A stretch of DNA of 27,797 nt from Onthomonas sp964456525 (GTDB lineage Bacteria; Bacillota; Clostridia; Oscillospirales; Oscillospiraceae), in the NCBI GenBank assembly GCA_964456525.1, contig CAYWAP010000023.1:1-27797 (forward strand), written 5' to 3'. Positions within the stretch are counted from its first letter, which is position 1. Each line of letters begins with the position of its first letter. The notes below the pieces were generated by a model that searched no databases, was not told the origin of the DNA, and was given only the letters and a program-made list of their open reading frames with translations. The position numbers were made by a program, and so were the translations under genes. Below are positions 7,209 through 14,472 of this stretch, one piece after another.

Positions 7209-7993
7209 AAGAAACTCGGCCACAGACACTGAAATGGCGCATACTTTCCATTGCCCTTCCAGTGACCTTTTTCGTGGTGTTGATGGTTTTGCTGCAAACA
7301 CAGGTGATCCACCAGGTTTTCGGATTTACAACGGCACAGCTGCCATTACCTGCATTGATTTGCCAACAATTTTTTAACAATTTACCTAAAATCGCTTCCA
7401 ATAGCTGGGTGACGGTTTCGGCAGCACTGTTTGGTTTTATACTGGGATCGTCTCTGGGATTTCTGTCCGCTGCGGCGGCCACTATTAAGCCACGCATCTT
7501 TCAAGGGATGCTTCCCCTGCTGGTTGCTCTTAATTCCATTTCCGTCGTGGCAATGGCCCCCATCATGAACCGCTGGTTCTCTTCCAGTTTCGGCGCCAAG
7601 GCTGCGGTCGTCACCATTGCGTGTATCGGTGCCATGTCGGTCAACGCATATAAGGGAATGAACGATCTGCCAGCTTTTTCGCAGGATTTAATGCGTTCCT
7701 ATGCGGCAAAGGATTCAGTTGTCTTTTTCTTCCTTCAGCTTCCAAATTGTCTGCCGCATATGTTCGTCGGTCTGCGAACCAACGTAGTCACTGCGATGAT
7801 ATCAGCTGTGATCAGCGAATTTTTTACCACAGAGTCTCGCGGGCTTGGCTATACGATTAAAACATCGCTTCGTATGGGCAACCAGAAAGTGCTGGGATGG
7901 GCGTACATCGTTGCAGCAGCTATTGTCAGCATTTTGATCTATTTTGTCATCTCATTGATTGAGAAACAGGCACTCAAAAAGCGCATTCAGTAA
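7205..7993 (+). CDS. ABC importer permease 2 (NitT/TauT type)
   Basis: 262-residue second permease, clearly different in sequence from permease 1, so the transporter is probably a heterodimer. Hydrophobic segments begin near residue 15. The coupling-loop region is around RSYAAKDSVVFFF, followed by a conserved-looking SEFFTTESRGLGY stretch. The ATG at 7205 overlaps the permease 1 stop by four bases and is preceded by GAGGAGG, indicating translational coupling. The lipoprotein gene starts 21 bases after the stop. Confidence 0.9.
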   Translation: MKETRPQTLKWRILSIALPVTFFVVLMVLLQTQVIHQVFGFTTAQLPLPALICQQFFNNLPKIASNSWVTVSAALFGFILGSSLGFLSAAAATIKPRIFQGMLPLLVALNSISVVAMAPIMNRWFSSSFGAKAAVVTIACIGAMSVNAYKGMNDLPAFSQDLMRSYAAKDSVVFFFLQLPNCLPHMFVGLRTNVVTAMISAVISEFFTTESRGLGYTIKTSLRMGNQKVLGWAYIVAAAIVSILIYFVISLIEKQALKKRIQ

Positions 7994-8014
7994 ATTTTAG
8001 GAGGAAAGTAAGAA

Positions 8015-9061
8015 ATGAAACAGAGAAAACGTTTGATTGCGGCTGCCCTGTTGGGTATCATGACGCTCAGCCTACTGGCCGGCTGCGGCGGATCGAATGA
8101 CAGCGACGTAACAACTGAAACGGCCGAGGAAGACGGTCTGATCCATCTGAGCCTACAGCTCTCTTGGTTGCCTCAGGGCGAATTTATGGGCTATTATGTC
8201 GCACAAGCCAAGGGGTATTATGAAGATGAGGGACTGGATGTTGAGATCTTGCCCGGATCCTCTGATGTCTCCCCTGCTGAACAGGTAGAAAATGGTGTCG
8301 TGCAGCTTGGCAACGGTTTTTATACGGATATTCTCTCCTATCGGGAGGCCGGTTATGACCTGATCAACGTTGCGCAATGGTATCAAGACAGCCCACTGCT
8401 CCTGGTTTCAAAGAAATCAGCCGGCATTGAATCCGCCGCCGATCTGGCAGGCAAGCGCATCGGCAGCTGGTTTGGTGGCCAGCAGTATGAGATTTATGCG
8501 CTACTCGGCAAATATGGCATTGATCGCGATGTAGACGTCGAGTGGGTACAGCAAGACTTTACCATGGATGCCTTTTATAATGATGAACTCGACGCTGCGT
8601 CTGCAATGAGCTATAACGAGTATCACCTCCTTCTGGAGAACGGCTACAGTGAGGATGATCTAAACGTTATCAATATGAATGACGAAGGTGTCAATATGTA
8701 CGAAGATTGCCTGTTTGTCGATCGGGAATGGGCAGAGGCAAACAGCGACACGCTGATCGCTTTTATTCGCGCAACCATCAAGGGCTGGCAAGACGCCTGT
8801 GCTGATCCGGAAGAGGCGGGTCAGATCTGCTGGGAAGCTGGTGAGAGCGTTTCACTTGAGCATCAGATTAGTATGTGCACCGAAGCTGCAAAGGCAGTCT
8901 GCCCTGACGACATCGGCCCTGAATTAATCGGTTGGATTGATCCTGAGGAAGCACAGAAAACCATTGATCTCGGCTATGAATACACGCTGCTGACCGAACA
9001 GGTCGATTATACAGAATCAGTCGATACCTCTTACTGGGAAGCTGCAACAGCCGAAGAATAG
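8015..9061 (+). CDS. NMT1/THI5-like ABC substrate-binding lipoprotein
   Basis: 348-residue extracellular lipoprotein. It has a signal peptide with basic residues KQRKR, a hydrophobic core and lipobox LLAGC, with Cys24 as the lipidated residue. After an acidic linker, residues ~45-75 carry the pattern of the NMT1/THI5-like family (LSWLPQGEFMGYYVAQAKGYY, then GLDVEI). Members of this family bind pyrimidine precursors, riboflavin and other small heterocycles. The aromatic-rich first lobe and the C-terminal half look complete. Translation starts after TAGGAGG. It follows the ATPase and permeases and presumably defines importer specificity. Given the hydantoinase and ureido-hydrolase nearby, a pyrimidine, hydantoin or ureide ligand is the best guess. 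Confidence 0.9.
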   Translation: MKQRKRLIAAALLGIMTLSLLAGCGGSNDSDVTTETAEEDGLIHLSLQLSWLPQGEFMGYYVAQAKGYYEDEGLDVEILPGSSDVSPAEQVENGVVQLGNGFYTDILSYREAGYDLINVAQWYQDSPLLLVSKKSAGIESAADLAGKRIGSWFGGQQYEIYALLGKYGIDRDVDVEWVQQDFTMDAFYNDELDAASAMSYNEYHLLLENGYSEDDLNVINMNDEGVNMYEDCLFVDREWAEANSDTLIAFIRATIKGWQDACADPEEAGQICWEAGESVSLEHQISMCTEAAKAVCPDDIGPELIGWIDPEEAQKTIDLGYEYTLLTEQVDYTESVDTSYWEAATAEE

Positions 9062-9078
9062 GGAAAGGGGGCGCAAGC

Positions 9079-9492
9079 ATGAGCCCGAAGATTGCCTATA
9101 GCAACAAACCACGCATTCATTTAAGTGAACTGATGGACTTTTCCAAAGTTCGCACCATCCCAGTCGAGTGCCGCACATTACCTTATGGTGCAAGCGAGTG
9201 GCCGATTATCCTCGAATTGGATCGGGATTCTGAACTGCGAAGCCTTCTTCCACCGATGCTGCAAGGCGCCATGTTTATTTATGCTTATGTGCGCGGCGGA
9301 AGCGCAGTACAACAGCTGTTTGGCGGCCACATCCACCATGAGCAAAATGAGGCAATCCGACTGAACGAATACAGCGAAGGCTTTCTGATGATCGTCCGTC
9401 AGGCAAATGGCAGAGAAGAACCCATCTATTTGGTCAGTATAGGCGATGTCCGTGAAATGCTGCAAAAGGCGCGCCATCCATCCCCAAGGTGA
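9079..9492 (+). CDS. Unrecognised 137-residue protein ending the importer operon
   Basis: I do not recognise this family. The gene starts 17 bases after the lipoprotein stop behind a GGGAAAGGGGG purine-rich site, and a terminator lies 154 bases after its stop. It is therefore almost certainly co-transcribed with the importer. The product has no signal peptide or membrane segment and is presumably cytosolic. Visible features are an N-terminal half with a charged stretch (ILELDRDSELRSLL) and a histidine cluster GGHIHHEQ (His84, His86, His87) that could bind metal. The C-terminal part reads like alternating beta strands and a helix (EEPIYLVSIGDVREMLQKA). Codon use is like its neighbours. It might be an accessory enzyme or a small regulatory partner of the pathway; neither is supported directly. 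Confidence 0.75.
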   Translation: MSPKIAYSNKPRIHLSELMDFSKVRTIPVECRTLPYGASEWPIILELDRDSELRSLLPPMLQGAMFIYAYVRGGSAVQQLFGGHIHHEQNEAIRLNEYSEGFLMIVRQANGREEPIYLVSIGDVREMLQKARHPSPR

Positions 9493-9645
9493 GGCATGGG
9501 AAGCATTTGGCAGATTTCAGTAAAAGCTGCAGAAACACCCAGACATAAAGAACCGGTGTCCAGAACACACTGGAATGCCTTCAAGAGAAGGCACTAAATA
9601 GGCAATTTTCCACAAAAGTGAACATCGCCTTTCCAGGAACAGGAC

Positions 9646-9683
9646 AGAGGCGCACTTGCAGAATCGGCAGTGCGCCTCTTTTC
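9646..9683 (+). terminator. Terminator of the hydantoinase/importer operon
   Basis: AGAGGCGCACT (9646-9656) pairs perfectly with AGTGCGCCTCT (9669-9679) around a 12-base loop. A T-tract follows (TTTT, 9679-9682). This is a clear rho-independent terminator 154 bases after the 137-residue gene. Confidence 0.9.
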
Positions 9684-9709
9684 CTACTCCAAAACAGAAG
9701 ACAGAACAC

Positions 9710-9946
9710 ATGGCTTGTGTGACTCCCTACTCCAGTCAGCAGTTCCACATTTTCGATGGCCACGCTTCGGATGATAAGCCGGCGCTCCGTTTGTCCTCAC
9801 AGGGCGCACAATATACCCTCCCTGAATCAACCACACTTGCAATTCAATTAGCGGAGCGACAACTGGGGGAACAGTCCTATGATTCCCACATATTTCTTCA
9901 GTACCAGTCGAATCACCAAGAAGTTAACGAATATTTAGTCTTATAA
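9710..9946 (+). CDS. Doubtful 78-residue frame
   Basis: An ATG at 9710 opens a 78-codon frame immediately after the operon terminator. The product would be glutamine- and serine-rich (for example LAIQLAERQLGEQ) with no domain I recognise. Only a weak purine stretch (AGAAGACAGAA) precedes the start. Composition is not absurd for a protein, so it may be the tail of a decayed gene, but it could be chance. Confidence 0.2.
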   Translation: MACVTPYSSQQFHIFDGHASDDKPALRLSSQGAQYTLPESTTLAIQLAERQLGEQSYDSHIFLQYQSNHQEVNEYLVL

Positions 9947-10095
9947 GGATCACATTTGCGTTGTCCTTCAAATTTCGGTACATATTAACTTTCAGGAATA
10001 AAAAATGTCGATCTTGCATGCCGGTGCTACTATCTAGTGAAGTTTTGCCACAAGGCACTTTACCTTTTCAAAATGAGCGTTTATCCCTTCATCAT

Positions 10096-10127
10096 TGCAG
10101 GCGGGGAGTTTCACCCCGCGGTCTGCA
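10096..10127. repeat. Inverted repeat in gene-poor region
   Basis: GCGGGG (10101-10106) pairs with CCCCGC (10114-10119) around a 7-base loop. The stem continues outward with TGCAG (10096-10100) and CTGCA (10123-10127) after a 3-base bulge. There is no U-tract on either side. It may be a relic of a mobile-element end or a structural RNA element. Confidence 0.5.
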
Positions 10128-10310
10128 TCCACTTCATAGGAATATGTCGCCAATATCGCATGACAGAGCTACACAAAGTTTCAACAACTCACCGGCAGCA
10201 ACACATAAATGTTTCTTTTTCCTATCATGGCTTTCTTATGAGTACCCGCGGGCACTGGGCTTCCTCTACAATCTGAACAGCCAGCTTTCGCGAAACTTTC
10301 CAACCCGCTG

Positions 10311-10335
10311 AGCCGCTCTGTTACCCAGAGCGGCT
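10311..10335. repeat. Perfect 10-bp inverted repeat downstream of flavin reductase
   Basis: AGCCGCTCTG (10311-10320) and CAGAGCGGCT (10326-10335) form a perfect stem with a 5-base loop. It lies 117 bases beyond the flavin reductase stop on the minus strand. It has no clear T-tract in either direction, so a terminator role is only possible. Confidence 0.55.
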
Positions 10336-10451
10336 GTCGCTTATTGAATGAGCTTCGTCGGAGAAACGATGGGTTTAACGGCACCTGTCATTTACAACGC
10401 TTCCGGAAAGGGCAGTTTTGAAACCTGCCGGAAAGTTAGATACAGACGGAT

Positions 10452-12398
10452 TCACAGCGCTTTTGCAGTCTGATATCCGGCACCGATGGCATCCTTGATG
10501 TTACCGACCTTAGATGCATCGCCAATCATGTAATAGGTGACACCAGCGGCCTTCAGCATCTCCTCCATAGCGGGGCCGGCTTTGTAGCCTGCCGCAAAGA
10601 TCAGTGTATCGGCACCGCTAATGCAGTGCTCCACGCCGTCCTTTATGTAGTAGATATCGTCGTGGTTCACACGTTCCACTTTGGCGTTGCAGATCATCTG
10701 AATACCCTTCGACATCATACGGCGAACCAGCAAACTGCGTCCCGGTCCGGACTCGCCGAGCATCACACCGTTGGCCATCTCTAAAACAGTTACCTCACGG
10801 TTGCGCGGGTGCAGATCATTGACCAGCGGAGCCAGATAATCAGCCGTTTCACAGCCCACGGAGCCACCGCCGAGTACCACAATTTTGCGCCCGGGGAACG
10901 CGCGGCCCGCCAGAACATCATCTGCCATCATCCACTGCTTGAAGCCGGTGAACGCCTGCAGTACAATCGGAGATGCGCCTGTGCTGGCGATTACTTCGTA
11001 GCCTTTGAACTCACCTTCCAGCATGGACTTGTCCACGGCACAGTTGAGACGCACCTCCACACCGGCCAGCGTAAGCCTGCGCACCATGTACTGAATCAGA
11101 CGTGCGAGATCCTGTTTGGCAATGGGCACAGAGGCAATGCGCATCAGACCGCCCAGTTCACTCTCTTTTTCGCACAGGACGACGTGATGGCCGCGCTTAG
11201 CCGCCACAAAAGCGGCCTCCATACCGGCTGGGCCACCGCCAATGACAAGGACGTTCTTTTTGACATCAGCTGGTTTCAGTGTCTCCTCATTTTCCGGCTC
11301 AAACGACGGGTTGACGGTGCATGCTACGCGCTTGCCGAACATAATGCCGTTGAGACAACGCAGACAGCCAATGCAGGGACGAATATCGTCCACCTTTCCG
11401 GCAGCTGCCTTGTTGGCAAACTCAGGATCGCACAGATTGGCGCGACCGATCATACAGATGTCCGTCTGCCCGTTTGCAATGAGCTCGTCAGCGATCCATG
11501 GTTCGGTGATGCGGCCGACAGTCGCAACGGGAATGGAAACGTGTTTTTTGATTTCGGCGGCCGAACGGGCGTGAGACCCCATCGGAGTGCCAGGGGCGGG
11601 AATGGCGCTGCCACGCATAATGGTCGTACCACCGGAGACGTGCAGAAAATCGATGCCCGCCTTTTCGAGCTGTTTGGCCACGTAGACCATATCATTCAGA
11701 TTCAAACCGCCGTCGGTGTACTCGTCGCCGGAGATGCGCACATCAATGATGAAGTTCTTTCCGCACATACGGCGCACTTCTTCCACAACTTCCAGCGTCA
11801 AACGCAGACGATGATCGATGTCTCCGCCGTATTCATCGGTGCGCTTGTTGTAGAGCGGACTCAGAAAGCCGCCGAGCAGGCCATGCGCATGCGCGGCATG
11901 AATTTCGACGCCGTCGGTTCCGGCAATCTGGGCGCGGCGTGCCGCCTCCCCAAACTGACGGATGATGACCTTCAGCTCCTCCTTCGTCACAGGTCGCGGG
12001 GCCTCTTTGGCATAGTAGGGCCCCACACTGGATGGCGCAATCAGACGCGGTGTGCCAGGCAGATTGAATGCCATATAAGCGGGGTGAAACAGCTGAGGCA
12101 GGATTCTGGCGCCATATTCATGCACTCCGTCGGCAAGTTTCTTCCAACCGGGAATAAAAGAATCGTCATAGATACACATGTCGCCAGGTAAATAGCAGTA
12201 GGTCGGCTCGATGGTGACGACCTCGGTGACAAACAGACCCACTCCACCTCTGGCGCGCGCTTTGTAATGTTCCACCAACGCGTCGGTCACATACCCTTTA
12301 TCTGCGAGATTGGTCGACAGCGGCGGCATAAAAACACGATTTTTGACTACGGTCTCGCCAATCTGAATCGGTGAGAAAAGATGCTCAAATCGGCCCAT
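10452..12398 (-). CDS. Old Yellow Enzyme-type flavin/Fe-S oxidoreductase (2-enoate / 2,4-dienoyl-CoA reductase family)
   Basis: 648-residue cytosolic multi-cofactor reductase. Residues ~1-345 form the FMN-binding TIM barrel, starting FEHLFSPIQIG, with VEIHAAHAHGLLGGFLSP (His167, His170) and NKRTDEYGG. A cysteine cluster follows: CIGCLRC (Cys342, Cys345, Cys348) plus Cys360, suited to a 4Fe-4S cluster. The C-terminal half has two dinucleotide-binding motifs, VIGGGPAGMEAA for FAD and VLGGGSVGCETA for NAD(P)H. This is the architecture of 2,4-dienoyl-CoA reductase, 2-enoate reductases, bile-acid BaiCD/BaiH and trimethylamine dehydrogenase. Members reduce activated C=C bonds or oxidise amines, so the substrate here is unknown. 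The start has GGGAGG 7 bases upstream. The gene is monocistronic and convergent with the importer operon. Confidence 0.9.
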   Translation of the reverse strand: MGRFEHLFSPIQIGETVVKNRVFMPPLSTNLADKGYVTDALVEHYKARARGGVGLFVTEVVTIEPTYCYLPGDMCIYDDSFIPGWKKLADGVHEYGARILPQLFHPAYMAFNLPGTPRLIAPSSVGPYYAKEAPRPVTKEELKVIIRQFGEAARRAQIAGTDGVEIHAAHAHGLLGGFLSPLYNKRTDEYGGDIDHRLRLTLEVVEEVRRMCGKNFIIDVRISGDEYTDGGLNLNDMVYVAKQLEKAGIDFLHVSGGTTIMRGSAIPAPGTPMGSHARSAAEIKKHVSIPVATVGRITEPWIADELIANGQTDICMIGRANLCDPEFANKAAAGKVDDIRPCIGCLRCLNGIMFGKRVACTVNPSFEPENEETLKPADVKKNVLVIGGGPAGMEAAFVAAKRGHHVVLCEKESELGGLMRIASVPIAKQDLARLIQYMVRRLTLAGVEVRLNCAVDKSMLEGEFKGYEVIASTGASPIVLQAFTGFKQWMMADDVLAGRAFPGRKIVVLGGGSVGCETADYLAPLVNDLHPRNREVTVLEMANGVMLGESGPGRSLLVRRMMSKGIQMICNAKVERVNHDDIYYIKDGVEHCISGADTLIFAAGYKAGPAMEEMLKAAGVTYYMIGDASKVGNIKDAIGAGYQTAKAL

Positions 12399-12448
12399 GA
12401 TAACCTCCCTTTCTATTTCTATACGGTAGTCATTTTCTCCAAATTTCA

Positions 12449-12554
12449 GTGGTATTTTCGCTCCATTTTGTATTTCACTATAATTATAGCACGGTCATTT
12501 TCAGAAAACAACTCCTATCATCCAGTTTTTAAAAACCATTTTAAAAAATACCAC
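12449..12554. repeat. Inverted 10-bp repeats flanking the flavin reductase promoter
   Basis: GTGGTATTTT (12449-12458) and its exact reverse complement AAAATACCAC (12545-12554) lie on either side of the reductase promoter, 96 bases apart. One is in the early transcript and the other about 70 bases upstream of the start site. They could be paired operators for a looping repressor, though in AT-rich DNA this may be chance. Confidence 0.4.
12483..12511 (-). promoter_or_regulatory. Promoter of the flavin reductase
   Basis: On the minus strand TTGTTT (12506-12511) and TATAAT (12483-12488) are separated by 17 bases. The inferred start site is about 78 bases upstream of the reductase ATG. Ten-base inverted copies of GTGGTATTTT flank this promoter. 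Confidence 0.65.
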
Positions 12555-12620
12555 GCGCAAAGAGGCATCCAAACAAGGAGAATATGCCTATGGAATCTGG
12601 ATTTTCATGGCATGAACCGG

Positions 12621-12649
12621 TTGACATTTGCGGGAGCCTATGCTATAAT
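12621..12649 (+). promoter_or_regulatory. trpE: Promoter of the trp operon
   Basis: Perfect consensus hexamers TTGACA (12621-12626) and TATAAT (12644-12649) are separated by 17 bases. Transcription should start near 12656 and run directly into the T-box leader, so initiation is probably strong and control is mainly by leader termination. Confidence 0.9.
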
Positions 12650-12655
12650 TCCTGA

Positions 12656-12955
12656 CAAGTTAATACTTCAAACCGTTGAAGCGGAGATAACGGCAATGAT
12701 GCCTTCACAGAGAGCCTGGGGCGCTGAAAACCGGGTAAGAAACAAGTTGTCAAATGGACCGCGGAGGGCGCAGTCAAATGTGAGTTTCACAGAGTATTCT
12801 GCGACGTTGCAGGCAGACGTCATATGCCGGGGATATGCTGGTATCCCGCTAAGAGCACGGGTCACGCCGTGAATGCAAGGTGGCACCGCGGATAATAAGT
12901 CTATTATTCGTCCTTGACAGAGAAGCAGCTTTCTGTCAGGGGCGTTTTGTTTTGG
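12656..12955 (+). ncRNA. T-box leader RNA (tRNA-Trp sensing) of the trp operon
   Basis: This leader has the T-box hallmarks in order: an AGAGAG element (12709-12714) in stem I; an apical region around CTGAAAACCGGG; a specifier reading UGG followed by A (12755-12757); and the conserved T-box AAGGTGGCACCGCG (12877-12890). CGTCCTT downstream can pair with AAGG in the antiterminator or join the terminator stem. UGG is the Trp codon. The bulge bases UGGC would pair with an NCCA end carrying G at the discriminator position, as in bacterial tRNA-Trp. Uncharged tRNA-Trp should therefore stabilise antitermination and switch on trpEGDCFBA. Confidence 0.93.
12909..12954 (+). terminator. T-box regulated leader terminator
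   Basis: CGTCCTTGACAGA (12909-12921) pairs with TCTGTCAGGGGCG (12932-12944), 13 pairs including G-U pairs, and TTTTGTTTT follows. The 5' arm includes CCTT, which the alternative antiterminator uses to pair with AAGG of the T-box sequence. The two structures are therefore mutually exclusive. Confidence 0.92.
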
Positions 12956-13002
12956 CTCCTTTGGCAGATCGCCAGGGGAGCCTGTTTCGTTTTGGGGGTC
13001 TT

Positions 13003-14472
13003 ATGATGAACATTTCACCGACGTTAAGCCAGGTCAAAGAGATAGCAGCCACGAACCTTTACCAGGTGCTGCCGGTCAGTTGTGAAATCCTTTCCGATAT
13101 TACCACGCCGATCGAGACCTTAAAAATTCTCAAAAATATATCCACACACTGCTATCTGCTGGAATCCGCCCAGGCAAATGAGACCTGGGGACGCTACACC
13201 TTCCTCGGCTTTGATCCGAAAATGGAGATCTCCTGCATGGACGGGGAGATGAAGATCGGCTCCCTGGTGGTCAAGACGGATCGCCCCTCCGACTACCTCC
13301 GGCAGATTCTATCCGGCTATAAAAGCCCCCGCTTTGATTACCTTCCCACCTTCACGGGCGGTCTGGTCGGCTACTTCTCCTACGATTATCTGGGATACAG
13401 CGAGCCGGCCGTCAAATGTCGCGTGGAGGACAGCGAGAAATTCAAAGATGTTGACTTAATGCTCTTTGATAAAGTCATCGCCTTCGACCATCTCCGGCAG
13501 AAGATCGTCCTCATCGTCAACATGCCCCTCGACGATGTTGAGGTGGGGTACAACAAGGCGGCGATGGAGCTGAAGCAGCTGGTCGAACTGATCCGGTATG
13601 GGAAGAAGAAACAGGAACCCGGGGGCACACTGCTGGGGGAGGTCACCGCCCTGTTCGGGAAAGAGCAGTTCTGCGGCATGGTGGAAAAGGCCAAGCATTA
13701 CATCCGGGAGGGCGACATCTTCCAGATTGTGCTCTCCAACCGCCTGTCCGCCCCCTTTGCGGGCAGTCTCCTCAACACCTACCGGATGCTGCGCACCATC
13801 AATCCCTCCCCATATATGTTCTACTTCTCCGGGACGGATGTAGAAGTCGCCGGCGCGTCGCCTGAGACGTTGGTAAAGCTGGAAAACGGTGTGCTGCACA
13901 CCTTCCCCCTTGCCGGCACAAGGCCAAGGGGGCGGACGGAGGAAGCGGATAAAGCCCTTGAAAGGGAACTGCTGGCCGACGAAAAAGAACTCGCCGAACA
14001 CGATATGCTGGTGGATCTGGGGCGAAACGACCTGGGCAAGATCAGCAAGTTTGGCACGGTGCAGGTGGAGACACTGCATTCCGTGGAGCGGTACTCCCAC
14101 GTCATGCACATCGGCTCCACGGTGTGCGGCGAGATCCGGGAACCCTATGACGCGCTGGATGCCATTGAAGCTGTGCTGCCCGCGGGAACCCTTTCCGGCG
14201 CACCCAAGATTCGCGCCTGCCAGCTGATCGGCGAGCTGGAAAACAACAAGCGCGGCATATATGGCGGCGCCATTGGATATATCGACTTCACCGGCAATAT
14301 GGACACCTGCATTGCCATCCGCATCGTCTACCAGAAAAACGGCCGGGTATTCGTGCGAAGCGGCGCCGGAATTGTGGCCGACTCGATTCCCGAAAAAGAG
14401 TATGAAGAGTGTCTGAACAAGGCAAAATCTTCCCTGAAGGCGCTGGAACTTGCAAAGGAGGCCGAAGAATGA
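13003..14472 (+). CDS. trpE: Anthranilate synthase component I
   Basis: 489-residue chorismate-binding subunit. With TrpG it converts chorismate and glutamine to anthranilate, the committed step of tryptophan synthesis. The N-terminal regulatory motif LLES (about residues 52-55) is intact, so feedback inhibition by tryptophan is expected. The catalytic C-terminal half contains GDIFQIVLS, PSPYMFYF, PLAGTRPRGR, HDMLVDLGRND, PAGTLSGAPK and GYIDFTGNMD, all usual for the family. Two adjacent ATGs exist (13003 and 13006). GGGGG at 12994-12998 is 4 or 7 bases away, so 13006 is also plausible. Upstream in-frame sequence overlaps the T-box terminator and is not coding. The stop overlaps the trpG start by four bases. 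Confidence 0.97.
   Translation: MMNISPTLSQVKEIAATNLYQVLPVSCEILSDITTPIETLKILKNISTHCYLLESAQANETWGRYTFLGFDPKMEISCMDGEMKIGSLVVKTDRPSDYLRQILSGYKSPRFDYLPTFTGGLVGYFSYDYLGYSEPAVKCRVEDSEKFKDVDLMLFDKVIAFDHLRQKIVLIVNMPLDDVEVGYNKAAMELKQLVELIRYGKKKQEPGGTLLGEVTALFGKEQFCGMVEKAKHYIREGDIFQIVLSNRLSAPFAGSLLNTYRMLRTINPSPYMFYFSGTDVEVAGASPETLVKLENGVLHTFPLAGTRPRGRTEEADKALERELLADEKELAEHDMLVDLGRNDLGKISKFGTVQVETLHSVERYSHVMHIGSTVCGEIREPYDALDAIEAVLPAGTLSGAPKIRACQLIGELENNKRGIYGGAIGYIDFTGNMDTCIAIRIVYQKNGRVFVRSGAGIVADSIPEKEYEECLNKAKSSLKALELAKEAEE

Larger units (their letters stand above)
9493..10451. other. Gene-poor region between importer operon and flavin reductase
   Basis: These 959 bases contain the importer terminator (9646-9683), a doubtful 78-codon frame (9710-9946) and two inverted repeats (10096-10127, 10311-10335). 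Otherwise I see no gene. The remaining frames are short, lack ribosome binding sites and have unconvincing composition. It may be decayed coding sequence at a junction between two differently composed regions. Confidence 0.5.

Noticed and set aside
10096..10127. Hairpin as the right end of an IS200/IS605 element or omega RNA
   Set aside because: No TnpA or TnpB sequence is found on either strand nearby, so only an inverted repeat is reported.
10809..12191. 460-codon plus-strand open frame
   Set aside because: It is antisense to the OYE-type reductase with its intact FMN, Fe-S, FAD and NAD(P) motifs; histidine-rich shadow composition.
12577..12656. Possible trp leader peptide after AAGGAGA (ATG near 12584)
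   Set aside because: The short frame has only one Trp codon and ends before the transcription start predicted by the consensus promoter; control is by the T-box.
12381..12872. 163-codon plus-strand frame upstream of trpE
   Set aside because: It covers the OYE promoter, the trp promoter and the T-box leader, all of which explain the sequence better; no ribosome binding site.
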